Positions 1 through 6,549 of a stretch of DNA of 33,988 bases are shown here, one piece after another. The stretch's first letter is position 1. The number at the start of each line of letters is the position of its first letter. Source of the DNA: an uncultured bacterium (GTDB taxonomy: Bacteria; Bacillota; Clostridia; Peptostreptococcales; Anaerovoracaceae); contig CAJMLL010000025.1 of assembly GCA_905214225.1 (NCBI GenBank), positions 1 to 33,988 of the forward strand, written 5' to 3'. The translations under genes and the position numbers were made by a program. The notes beneath the pieces are model-generated. The model made no database searches and had not been told where the DNA came from. It saw only the letters and a list, made by a program, of their open reading frames with translations.

Positions 1-225
1 CTGGATGCTGCTGACATTCAGTTATTTAGAGACTGGTTTTCGGACAGTCTCCCCGTGGTATATTGTCAAGATTTAAATTATCAAAATTAGATACTATATC
101 GAAATAACGCATATGCAGAATATTGATAGGAAAGCCATACGGTATGACAATCATTAGCGAGTGACCTTCAGCAACGGACGAAAATTCAGGACATAGAAAA
201 TATTATAATAAGGCAGATTCCTCCA
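1..225. other. Left-edge sequence without a recognisable gene
   Basis: I see no convincing gene here. On the plus strand the first 90 bases are open from the window edge to a TAG stop (29 codons), so they could be the tail of a gene that begins outside the window, but the short peptide matches nothing I recognise. The rest is AT-rich and has stops in all frames. Confidence 0.3.
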
Positions 226-360
226 TCAATTAAAACTTGTGTGGTCATGATGCACTTGTTTTTCAAATGCAATGAACTGATCTGGATGTTCAATGCCCAA
301 AACATCATGCAATAAAAATAGCCAAAACTGACTTGTCCCACCCGAGAAATCCGTGAAATC
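226..360 (-). pseudogene. N-terminal fragment of an MmeI-like (type IIL) DNA methyltransferase/restriction gene
   Basis: The minus-strand reading frame contains SQFWLFLL, then GIEHPDQFIAFEKQV, then HTSF before a TGA stop. This resembles the N-terminal region of large class I SAM-dependent DNA methyltransferases of the MmeI/type IIL group, where an FW..LL..V.GVE.P..FI.FE..V segment is followed by HTSFIDGYIP. Moving one frame just before the stop restores IDG, so a one-base indel appears to have broken the gene at this point, and nothing of the remaining protein is visible further left. No start codon with a ribosome site is present, and the right end of the fragment runs into the terminator of the neighbouring excisionase-like gene. 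It is most simply a relic at the border of the integrated element. Identification is from memory of the family pattern. Confidence 0.5.
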
Positions 361-397
361 CAAAAAGAGACCGGAAAAGGTGATTTCCTCTCCGGTT
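361..397 (-). terminator. Rho-independent terminator after the excisionase-like gene
   Basis: On the minus strand ACCGGAGAGG pairs with CCTTTTCCGGT, followed by CTCTTTTT. It lies directly after the stop codon at 405 and would end the rep-ftsK-xis transcript. Confidence 0.75.
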
Positions 398-404
398 TTA
401 ATTG

Positions 405-602
405 CTAGATAATGATTTCTCTATTCACATTCTCCTTCAGGAACTCATTAAGATCTTCCAGACGCACATAGCGTGTACGACCGATCTTTATTGTTGGAAG
501 GCATGAATTATCCATAAATTTATACGCAGTTGATTTTTTCATCTTAAAAATCTCCTGAATATCTGCCACAGTCAGTAATACAGGAACATGCTCTTTTTCC
601 AT
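405..602 (-). CDS. Excisionase-like small DNA-binding protein (HTH_17/MerR-like fold)
   Basis: This 65-residue protein has the pattern of the helix-turn-helix excisionase family of Gram-positive mobile elements: L-x-V-x-D-I near residues 10-15, a KKSTAYKFM recognition helix near 22-30, then PTIKIGRTRYVRLEDLNEFL, the beta-wing and final helix typical of this family. Such proteins bind element ends and steer the tyrosine integrase toward excision, or act as small regulators. Its ATG overlaps the stop codon of the translocase gene (TAATG), so translation is likely coupled, and a terminator follows at 361-397. In many integrative elements xis sits next to int; here it closes the rep-translocase operon 3.7 kb away, so a regulatory role is also possible. 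Confidence 0.75.
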   Translation of the reverse strand: MEKEHVPVLLTVADIQEIFKMKKSTAYKFMDNSCLPTIKIGRTRYVRLEDLNEFLKENVNREIII

Positions 603-1888
603 TATTCTGTATCCTCCTCATTAAAACTAAATGCCCGAATCATCCTGTCATCACTAAGCAAAAACAGACCTTGCTCATCCTTTGGAATGAGAGTCGCAGC
701 ATCACTGGTATCCAGAATAATTCTGCTAAGCACCTCATCTGCCCGACCACAGATCCGAATATCTATATTGGACTTGATCTGTCCAGCCAAGATATTCGCA
801 TCCGGACGCTGGGTTGCCAAAAAGAGGTGTACACCCAGTGCACGTCCCAAACGTGCGATCGTTGATAGCTTTGACTCAAGACTTTCAACATCCTTTTTTG
901 CTTCTCTGGAAAGTCCGGTCTTATCAAGCACTTCGCCCAGCTCATCAACTGCAACAATAATATGCGGAAGGTGTTTTCCATCTGGATATTTTTTATTATA
1001 CGTCCAGATATTACTGCATCCGGACGCTGCCAACAGTTCCATTCTCTCCTTCATCAATGCGACTACTCTATCGAGTTCCTGATCAAACTGTTCGGAGCTC
1101 GTAACCAACTTTGTTATTTCTTTAAATTTTTTCGAGTAGTCCATTCCACCTTTGAAATCCCCCAAAATGATTTCACCTCCCTGCAGATGGCATTGCCAGA
1201 GCAGGCAGCGCAGAAGTACTGTTTTTCCAGATCCCGTACTGCCACCAATCAGAATGTGCGGTGTTATCTGCAGCTCTACTGTAACTGCCCCTCCGATTCC
1301 AACTCCAAGATAAACGGTAAAATTAATCCTATCTTTTAAATAGTAATCATGCCACTGACACTCTTTTGGAATGCCGTGTTCAGCGTCAGTACACATTACA
1401 GCAATTAAATACCGCGCACTATCTACGTACCTTATACTGTCTATAAAAATGTTAAGAGCTGATTCAATTTGTGCCTTTCGATCATTCCATCGCTCAATAT
1501 TCCCACCTACACTCAGGAAAGTTAACCTATAAAAGTCCTCATCAATCTTTTCTCGTGAAACTAAAATTGGCTCTTCGCCAGCACTGTTTTCCAGTCCAGC
1601 TCTTGCAATGCGGATATCAGTACTGCGATGTCCTCGCGGTAATCCCAGAATGTAAAGAGTAGTCATTGCCATCACCAGCATAGTCAGCACAGCAGGAATA
1701 CACATCAACAGCAGTACATTTCCCTGTATATTCATGCTGTATGCGCATTCACCAACACCCTTAGAAACAAAATACATAAGGAACAGCATAACAGAACAAA
1801 TAGTAAGCTGCCACCTGTGCTTCAAATCAGCAAATCTTTTACAGCCCGCATAAATTCTTTCACGGAGAACCATGCCATTACTATTCAT
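602..1888 (-). CDS. FtsK/SpoIIIE-like DNA translocase (TcpA-type coupling protein)
   Basis: A 428-residue membrane ATPase of the FtsK/HerA superfamily. Two hydrophobic segments lie near residues 27-44 and 58-82. The motor domain has Walker A GGSTGSGKT (215-223), Walker B IIVAVDE (310-316) and the late motif FLATQRPD typical of FtsK proteins. In Tn916-like elements and many mobilizable elements, a protein of this size and layout (Orf21/TcpA) brings the relaxase-bound DNA to the membrane for transfer. The ATG at 1888 is chosen because AAGGAGACGGG precedes it; it overlaps the rep stop by 8 bases, and the stop overlaps the next start. The gamma domain of chromosomal FtsK is absent. A role in element transfer or segregation is inferred from family and context. 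Confidence 0.85.
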   Translation of the reverse strand: MNSNGMVLRERIYAGCKRFADLKHRWQLTICSVMLFLMYFVSKGVGECAYSMNIQGNVLLLMCIPAVLTMLVMAMTTLYILGLPRGHRSTDIRIARAGLENSAGEEPILVSREKIDEDFYRLTFLSVGGNIERWNDRKAQIESALNIFIDSIRYVDSARYLIAVMCTDAEHGIPKECQWHDYYLKDRINFTVYLGVGIGGAVTVELQITPHILIGGSTGSGKTVLLRCLLWQCHLQGGEIILGDFKGGMDYSKKFKEITKLVTSSEQFDQELDRVVALMKERMELLAASGCSNIWTYNKKYPDGKHLPHIIVAVDELGEVLDKTGLSREAKKDVESLESKLSTIARLGRALGVHLFLATQRPDANILAGQIKSNIDIRICGRADEVLSRIILDTSDAATLIPKDEQGLFLLSDDRMIRAFSFNEEDTE

Positions 1889-2798
1889 TGTCTTTCCCGT
1901 CTCCTTCCACTCTGATAACACTGGAGATCAAATTAATAAATTTCGACTTCTGACGTGCAGTGCCCTGAACAAGTTCTTCTGGCCGATATTTAGAGTGAAT
2001 GATTACAGTATCATATGCGGCCACCCGATCCTCATATCTCGCAGGCAGATACATCGGAAATCCCTGACAATAAGTGATCAATTCTGAGAGCTTAATCTGC
2101 TCAGTGAATTCATCCAGAAATAATACCTTCTGTCCTTCATAGTTATCAAAACTCATCGGCCGCTTGTAAGCGGTAATCCTACAAATGTTGCGAAATCCGT
2201 ATTCCCTATATATCTCGCCTACATCATACTCTTCATTTGGATCACTGATGAAAATAACAGTAACTTCTCTGATCATATTCAAATACTTTTCGTCGACAAC
2301 CTTCTTCAAATCCCGGAGGCTTTTTGTCCTTAAAGCGTACTGCGGACTGTCCTGTACGATATCATCAATCCCTTTTCCATCTCGAAGAGCTTCCATAATC
2401 TGCATAATGTCCCCGTACTTTTCATGCTTGAGATCTGCAGGACAATTTCCGTACTCCTCAAAGGTACCCGGAACTGTCGTATCAGCTTTTTCCGAACCTT
2501 CCCACTTCCCGGTCTTCAGAAGGTAATTCCGGTTCTCTTTACATGATCCATAACTTTTCTCGATGTGAGCTACAGGGAAGCGCTTCTTGAGCGATGAAAA
2601 GCGGATCGGAGCACTGGAGTAAATGAACACGTGTGTATGCTTCGTATGTTCTATATTTCCGATTTCATCAACTAAAGCATAATATTCAATTGTACTCAAC
2701 GACATCAGTTTTCTTTTAATTTCTTCGTGATTCAGTCCCGAAACCTGTGGGTTATTGATCGTCAAAAGATATTTTCTCGCCTGATAATTTTCTGACAT
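1881..2798 (-). CDS. rep: Circovirus-like (CRESS) rolling-circle replication initiator with HUH nuclease and degenerate SF3-type helicase domain
   Basis: This 305-residue protein reads like a circovirus Rep. HUH motif I is LLTINNP (residues 11-17; circoviruses have FTLNNP). Motif II is HTHVF (54-58). The segment HIEKSYGSCKENRNYLLKTG (78-97) matches the circovirus stretch HIEK...N.EY..K.G and supplies the motif III tyrosine (Y92) and lysine (K95). The C-terminal part aligns by pattern with the viral helicase: VLFLDEF (225-231) as Walker B and DTVIIHSK (263-270) as motif C. However, where a GPPGTGKS Walker A loop is expected the sequence is FISDPNEEYDVG (183-194), so the ATPase is probably dead. 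The start is fixed by AAGGAGGTGATAAT directly before the ATG. A circovirus-type origin lies 38 bases upstream. The enzyme would nick the origin and start rolling-circle replication or transfer. Confidence 0.9.
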   Translation of the reverse strand: MSENYQARKYLLTINNPQVSGLNHEEIKRKLMSLSTIEYYALVDEIGNIEHTKHTHVFIYSSAPIRFSSLKKRFPVAHIEKSYGSCKENRNYLLKTGKWEGSEKADTTVPGTFEEYGNCPADLKHEKYGDIMQIMEALRDGKGIDDIVQDSPQYALRTKSLRDLKKVVDEKYLNMIREVTVIFISDPNEEYDVGEIYREYGFRNICRITAYKRPMSFDNYEGQKVLFLDEFTEQIKLSELITYCQGFPMYLPARYEDRVAAYDTVIIHSKYRPEELVQGTARQKSKFINLISSVIRVEGDGKDNE

Positions 2799-2817
2799 AT
2801 TATCACCTCCTTCTTTT

Positions 2818-2831
2818 TGCTACATGCTACA
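2818..2831 (-). repeat. Tandem heptamer (two copies of TGTAGCA), candidate Rep-binding iterons
   Basis: On the minus strand TGTAGCA occurs twice in perfect tandem, five bases downstream of the origin stem-loop and upstream of the rep ribosome site. Porcine circovirus origins have short tandem hexamers in the same place, bound by Rep. The function here is inferred from position. Confidence 0.6.
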
Positions 2832-2836
2832 ATTTT

Positions 2837-2866
2837 GTGGTAAGGGGTAATACTACCCCTTACCAC
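2837..2866 (-). other. Circovirus-type replication origin stem-loop with TAGTATTAC
   Basis: A perfect 11-bp stem (GTGGTAAGGGG pairing with CCCCTTACCAC) encloses an 8-base loop. Read on the rep strand, the loop and first stem base spell TAGTATTAC (positions 2855 down to 2847), which fits the NANTATTAC consensus of CRESS virus origins and is identical to a nonanucleotide used by circoviruses. The expected nick falls between T at 2849 and A at 2848. The hairpin sits between the rep start and the preceding gene, in the same orientation to rep as in circoviruses. Confidence 0.85.
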
Positions 2867-2867
2867 G

Positions 2868-2910
2868 CGCCGATGGCCTCCTAGGTGCCAAGGCACCGGA
2901 TGACACGGCG
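2868..2910. repeat. Nested inverted repeats next to the origin
   Basis: GGTGCC-AA-GGCACC (2884-2897) is enclosed by the distal pair CGCCG (2868-2872) and CGGCG (2906-2910). The set abuts the origin stem-loop on its upstream side. It may be a second hairpin of the origin, a Rep or regulator site, or a weak terminator of the preceding gene; there is no T tract. Confidence 0.5.
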
Positions 2911-2916
2911 TAACAG

Positions 2917-3243
2917 CTACTGTCCCTGACCCTGTTTCTGCAGAATCTTGTCCGCAGATGCAGTGAGTCTTACATCGCCATTAATAACGTACACTTTGAT
3001 TTCAAGCCCCCTGAATTCCACTACAGGGAAACTTCCTTCTTTCATTTCTATCTGCTGATTTCCGGAAATTTTAACCGTAAGCTTTTCAAGGCGATGTTCC
3101 GGGCAAGCAATTATATACTTGTAACCAATTACATCATCCGTTCTGCTTCCATCTTTGTAGTCATAAACCGGCCTGATATCTGTCAACATCAGGTTTGTTC
3201 CAAGCGACGTCGGATCAATTTTCAGATCGCTCAATCTAATCAT
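2917..3243 (-). CDS. Unrecognised 108-residue protein of the integrated element
   Basis: I do not recognise this family. The protein is soluble, has no membrane segment, and reads as mixed beta strands: an N-terminal RLSDLKIDPTSLGTNLML segment, a central region with YKYIIACPEHRLEKLTVKI and a C-terminal VYVINGDVRLTASA, ending in a Q/G-rich tail. It may be a small beta-barrel or single-strand-binding-like accessory, but that is a guess. An ATG three codons upstream directly abuts AGAAAGG and leaves no spacer, so the ATG at 3243, nine bases from AGAAAGG, is the likely start. It lies immediately upstream of the replication origin and rep in the same direction. A terminator at 3356-3394 separates it from the gene before it, so it may open the replication operon. 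Confidence 0.7.
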   Translation of the reverse strand: MIRLSDLKIDPTSLGTNLMLTDIRPVYDYKDGSRTDDVIGYKYIIACPEHRLEKLTVKISGNQQIEMKEGSFPVVEFRGLEIKVYVINGDVRLTASADKILQKQGQGQ

Positions 3244-3355
3244 GAAGATCATCCTTTCTGTAAATTAGATCATCTATAACTTATACAATTATCTTAATAG
3301 CACAGCGTTATTTTCTCTCGGAATCTTAACTGTCATAATTATGTTAAACATATAA

Positions 3356-3394
3356 CAAAAAAGTAGCTTGCACTCAATAGTGAGTACAGGTTAC
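3356..3394 (-). terminator. Rho-independent terminator
   Basis: An imperfect 15-bp stem (AGTAACCTGTACTCA with TGAGTGCAAGCTACT, loop CTAT) is followed by TTTTTTG on the minus strand. It lies just after the stop of the gene at 3411-3920. Confidence 0.75.
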
Positions 3395-3410
3395 TTCTCT
3401 TGTCTTAACG

Positions 3411-3920
3411 TTAGTTCTTTTTCTTCTGCTTACTTTTACGTCTTGTCTTATCGAGATCCGATTTCGCAATAACGTTATTTTTCAGTGCCGTATCAAGAAC
3501 ATCACAAAAAATTTCTATTTTTTTCTTTGCACTTTCTTCTTTAACCGCAAACTGCTCTGCAGTCAGTATCGTTGCATCAACTTTATCCTCACCTGGATGT
3601 AAGACGTTTCCTGAAAGTGTCATCAATCTTAAGAATTCACTTACATCCGTTGAAACCGTCATGCTGATCACCGCTGCGCGGAAAAAGTTGTAATTACAAT
3701 TTCTCGTATACTTCAGCCTACCGTAAAAAACCTGCTGCACAGTGCTGAGCTCGCATTTCTCACAGTACGCAACACACACATCATAGATATCCAGGTCATT
3801 AATATTTATCTTTTGTAACCGCTTTGAAATGGTTTCATTCCAGATTTTCACGTTCTTATCTAACTTGGAATTTTTCTCTATTTGATTTAAGATCTCTTCT
3901 TCATTAGGACATTCTGACAA
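3411..3920 (-). CDS. Unrecognised 169-residue protein of the integrated element
   Basis: A charged, mostly helical soluble protein with a lysine-rich tail (RRKSKQKKK). No motif or family is recognised. The longest frame begins at a TTG at 3920 with no good ribosome site in front; an in-frame stop occurs about 40 bases further upstream and no ATG exists in the first 90 codons, so the true start is uncertain and could be another non-ATG codon, or the 5' end could be altered. It lies between the integrase and the replication module, in the same direction, with terminators on both sides (4085-4121 and 3356-3394), so it is probably expressed alone. Confidence 0.55.
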   Translation of the reverse strand: MSECPNEEEILNQIEKNSKLDKNVKIWNETISKRLQKININDLDIYDVCVAYCEKCELSTVQQVFYGRLKYTRNCNYNFFRAAVISMTVSTDVSEFLRLMTLSGNVLHPGEDKVDATILTAEQFAVKEESAKKKIEIFCDVLDTALKNNVIAKSDLDKTRRKSKQKKKN

Positions 3921-4084
3921 GTAAGGACGCCGGAGACGCAGCGATGTAACAACCTTTCTTTACCCGCAATAAACTACAAACTGAAGAATGGAACATAGGC
4001 GCCTCCTTCCTCCGGAGAAAGTCCGGAAACTGCAAGATCAATAAAATACGATCTGCGACCCGGCGAATTCTTGTTCTCTTTGGA

Positions 4085-4121
4085 AAACAACAAAAGACAG
4101 CTTGCCTCACGCAAACTGTCT
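4085..4121 (-). terminator. Rho-independent terminator in the integrase 3' region
   Basis: AGACAGTTTGC pairs with GCAAGCTGTCT around a GTGAG loop, followed on the minus strand by TTTTGTTGTTTT. Confidence 0.65.
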
Positions 4122-4186
4122 CTATTCAAACCATTATAATACACCAAATGTGCATTTCTATTATAACTACAATCTCTTCTCTTTGG

Positions 4187-4234
4187 AAGAAATCTAAACG
4201 AAACTCTGACTTCTAAAAGAAGTCCAACGAAACT
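4187..4234. repeat. Direct repeats and hairpin close to the integrase 3' end
   Basis: AAGAAATCTAAACGAAACT (4187-4205) and AAGAAGTCCAACGAAACT (4217-4234) are near copies. GACTTCT-AAA-AGAAGTC (4208-4224) overlaps the second. They could be integrase arm-type sites or regulatory repeats; the function is inferred only from location. Confidence 0.45.
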
Positions 4235-4279
4235 TTACTTATATTATACGCCTCTTGGATGCCAGGTCAATGAATTTCA

Positions 4280-5445
4280 CTAAATCTCCATAACTTGAAC
4301 TGCGCGCATTTTACGCTGGTCCAGGACTTTGACATAGTGCTGCTCCGTGACTTTGCTTGACGCATGCCCCAAAAGAGCAGATACAGTAAAAATATCTGTT
4401 CCACTGTTAAAAAGAGCTGTTGCAAACGTATCTCTTAAGGCATGTACACCACCCCTCTTCTGCACTCCAGAAGCATGTAGTACACGATCAAGAGATTTAT
4501 TCAGAGCAGTTGGCGGTGTAACCTTTCCGGAAGCCGTAGTGATTACCATATCTTCACTCTGAGAAACTTCTTCTTCTAAAATCTGCAGCATTTTTTTGCC
4601 TTGCTATTAAGTGGAACATATCGATTACTCTTTATCGTTTTTGGATGATCCTCGATAAATGTCGTCCACTTTCCTGTTTCATCCTGAACAGTAATTACGG
4701 TCTTAGATACATGAATTAAAGATTGAACCCAATCGACATCACTGCGAGCAAGAGCACACACTTCTCCTGCTCTAAGACCGGTATTGAGTAAAAAAACAAA
4801 TACTGGTCCATATCGATAAATCAGATTCCCCTTCATATCTCTGCGCAATGCTTCAGTTTCAATTTTTTTTCGCTCTTCTGGTGAATAATAGCTGATATCC
4901 GCTGCTTCGAAGTGAGATCGCGGATACATGTGCACTCCAGAAAGAGGTGAGTCAACTGGCAACATAAGTTTCAATACATCTACCGCATAATTGCAACATG
5001 CCGAGAAAGCATCAAAAATCTTCTTTATCGAAGAATAGCTAAGTCCCGCATCATATTTTGCATCTATCAACTCATTGATGTCTCTGCTTCGAAGTTCAAT
5101 AAAGGGCACCATCCCAAGTTCCGGAAGGATATGGATACGTATCGTACTACTCAGCCTCTGGTAGCTTAATGGTGAAATGGCTGTTCGTCCGCTCTTTTTC
5201 TCTCGCAGAAAAGCATTGAAAACTTCTCCTGTCGAGACACTTCGTGGATCCAGTCCAAATGCCTTAGCTCTTTTTCTAATCCTATCTTCACGGGCCAATT
5301 CGCACTGAATCATTACCAGTTTTTCTTTTGCTTCTTTCTTCGTATCCGCCGTGCGTTTTATTGTTTTCCCATTTAACGTCTGCTTAATGATCCATTTTCC
5401 ATTATCCGCGCGAAAAATAGAACCCTTACTCTTTCTTCCAGCCAT
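4280..5445 (-). pseudogene. int: Tyrosine integrase of the element, split by a frameshift at an A7 tract
   Basis: The first frame (5445-4576) holds the N-terminal AP2-like DNA-binding domain (KGSIFRADNGKWIIK), the core-binding domain and the catalytic box I arginine (LLNTGLRAGEVCAL). The second frame (from 4591 to 4280) holds HALRDTFAT, LLGHASSKVTEQHY and hence the remaining catalytic residues (H-x-x-R, H, Y). The join is at a run of seven A on the coding strand (4591-4597): read directly the protein ends KAKKCCRF, while a -1 shift continues KAKKMLQILEEE. The joined protein would be about 385-390 residues, normal for Tn916-like integrases. Either one A was lost, or A-AAA-AAA slippage makes the full enzyme. 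The start is well supported by AGGAGG. The gene sits beside tRNA-Cys, as expected for an integrase near its attachment site. Confidence 0.85.
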
Positions 5446-5632
5446 GATTAAGCCTCCTGTCTACGTGTTATCAAACCACGTATTTGCAACCAGTTCGAGG
5501 AATCTTGGCTGTCAAAATTCCATCTGTTTTCTAGTACCTTTTTGAGTACCTTTTTAGATGGACAGAAACCCTTTTTTATGGATTTTCTTTCCAGTTTCTG
5601 GAATTTCAGCGTCTTCAAAAACCACATAAAGA
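5446..5632. other. Probable element end / attachment region between int and the tRNA operon
   Basis: No gene. The interval contains a short direct repeat (GTACCTTTTTGA then GTACCTTTTTAG, around 5536-5560) and AT-rich sequence. The element-chromosome junction should lie here or in the tRNA-Cys/terminator segment, but its partner at the far end is not visible in the window, so I cannot fix the core site. Confidence 0.4.
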
Positions 5633-5675
5633 AAACCCGCTGAACCAGTTATTGCGACCGATTCAACGGGTTTGA
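5626..5675 (-). terminator. Terminator of the tRNA operon
   Basis: On the minus strand AAACCCGTTGAA pairs with TTCAGCGGGTTT (one G-U pair), followed by TCTTT, a few bases after the CCA end of tRNA-Cys. Confidence 0.75.
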
Positions 5676-5677
5676 CT

Positions 5678-5752
5678 TGGAGGCGACACCCAGATTCGAA
5701 CTGGGGGATAGAGGTTTTGCAGACCTTTGCCTTACCACTTGGCCATGTCGCC
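5678..5752 (-). tRNA. tRNA-Cys (GCA)
   Basis: Cloverleaf with GGCGACA/TGTCGCC acceptor, anticodon GCA in CTGCAAA, T arm GTTCGAATC, and encoded CCA. Last gene of the operon and closest to the integrase, so it is the candidate integration target. Confidence 0.95.
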
Positions 5753-5754
5753 GT

Positions 5755-5829
5755 TGGCTAGGGTAGCAGGATTCGAACCTGCGCATGATGGAATCAGAAT
5801 CCATTGCCTTACCACTTGGCGATACCCCA
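5755..5829 (-). tRNA. tRNA-Gln (CTG)
   Basis: Acceptor TGGGGTA/TACCCTA, anticodon CTG in TTCTGAT, T arm GTTCGAATC, encoded CCA. It is separated from tRNA-Cys by two bases. Confidence 0.95.
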
Positions 5830-5851
5830 ACGATATTATTAAATTTCAAAG

Positions 5852-5925
5852 GGTGGGTAGTGGGATTTGAACCCACGCATGCAGGAATCACAATCCTGTG
5901 TCTTAACCACTTGACGACACCCACC
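5852..5925 (-). tRNA. tRNA-His (GTG)
   Basis: Acceptor GTGGGTG/TACCCAC with the extra G at -1 facing C73, anticodon GTG in TTGTGAT. CCA is not fully encoded. Confidence 0.95.
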
Positions 5926-5978
5926 ACATAGGTTAAATCATACCACACTCAACGATGAAATGCAACATAATTTAAAAT

Positions 5979-6055
5979 TGGCGACCAAGACCGGGTTCGA
6001 ACCGGTGACCTCCAGCGTGACAGGCTGGCATTCTAACCAACTGAACTACTTGGCC
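5979..6055 (-). tRNA. tRNA-Asp (GTC)
   Basis: Acceptor GGCCAAG/CTTGGTC, discriminator G, anticodon GTC in CTGTCAC, encoded CCA. Confidence 0.95.
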
Positions 6056-6109
6056 ATCCGCTCATTCTTACCCCGCCGGCACTCCGGCGCTTGATCAGAA
6101 TGATGAAAA

Positions 6110-6185
6110 TGGTGGGCGCTATAGGGCTCGAACCTATGACCTCCTGCTTGTAAGGCAGATGCTCTCCCAGCTGAGCTAAGCGCCC
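6110..6185 (-). tRNA. tRNA-Val (TAC)
   Basis: Acceptor GGGCGCT/AGCGCCC, anticodon TAC in CTTACAA, encoded CCA. Confidence 0.95.
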
Positions 6186-6192
6186 ATATAAG

Positions 6193-6266
6193 TAGCGGCG
6201 AGTGGAGTCGAACCACCGACCTTCCGGGTATGAACCGGACGCTCTAGCCAACTAAGCTACACCGCC
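6193..6266 (-). tRNA. tRNA-Met (CAT), elongator type
   Basis: Acceptor GGCGGTG/CGCCGCT (G1-U72 pair rather than the initiator mismatch), anticodon CAT in TTCATAC. CCA is not encoded. It closely follows the elongator tRNA-Met of Bacillus from memory; first gene of the operon. Confidence 0.9.
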
Positions 6267-6321
6267 ATATCGTTCCAATCGGTTTCCTTCGCTCTCAACG
6301 CTCTTGCCGACTGCATGAACT

Positions 6322-6350
6322 AATATACCAAAGGATCGGCACATTGTCAA
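6322..6350 (-). promoter_or_regulatory. Promoter of the tRNA operon
   Basis: Perfect TTGACA (6345-6350) and TATATT (6322-6327) with a 17-base spacer on the minus strand, about 55 bases before tRNA-Met. Confidence 0.9.
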
Positions 6351-6421
6351 CAAGAAATTTACAAAAAACAGATTTTTATTTTTCATGCTCAAGATTCCTG
6401 CTGTTCATATCTCCGCCAAAC

Positions 6422-6499
6422 CATTGAAAAATCAATGAGCAGAGCAAATTATAATCTTCGAAAGAAAGTTCATTATTCCTTTCGGTAAATTTGCTCTGC
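6422..6499 (-). terminator. Long hairpin region downstream of dapB (probable terminator/structured 3' end)
   Basis: GCAGAGCAAATT (6439-6450) and AATTTGCTCTGC (6488-6499) are a perfect 12-bp inverted repeat; inside it CGAAAG pairs with CTTTCG. Just beyond, CATTGA-AAAA-TCAATG (6422-6437) makes a second small hairpin containing a T run on the minus strand. It is placed to end the dapAB transcript. Confidence 0.55.
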
Positions 6500-6549
6500 C
6501 TTGAAAATATTACTCCTTTAATACCTGATGTTTTTTATTTTGTTACAAA

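Larger units (their letters stand above)
3921..4279. other. Intergenic region between the integrase and the 169-residue gene
   Basis: No supported gene. A 68-codon minus-strand frame (3904-4110) has no clear ribosome site and unlikely composition. The region contains a terminator (4085-4121), two direct repeats (4187-4234) and a hairpin. Confidence 0.5.

Noticed and set aside
3904..4110. 68-codon minus-strand frame
   Set aside because: Overlaps the terminator and the start of the next gene; arginine- and cysteine-rich low-quality peptide without clear support.
5536..5560. Short GTACCTTTTT direct repeat as attachment core
   Set aside because: Too short and low in complexity, and no partner is visible at the left side.
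5649..6251. Protein-coding frames across the tRNA genes
   Set aside because: These are translations of tRNA sequences (repeated GSNPTT/FESCYPS-type peptides are T-arm readings).
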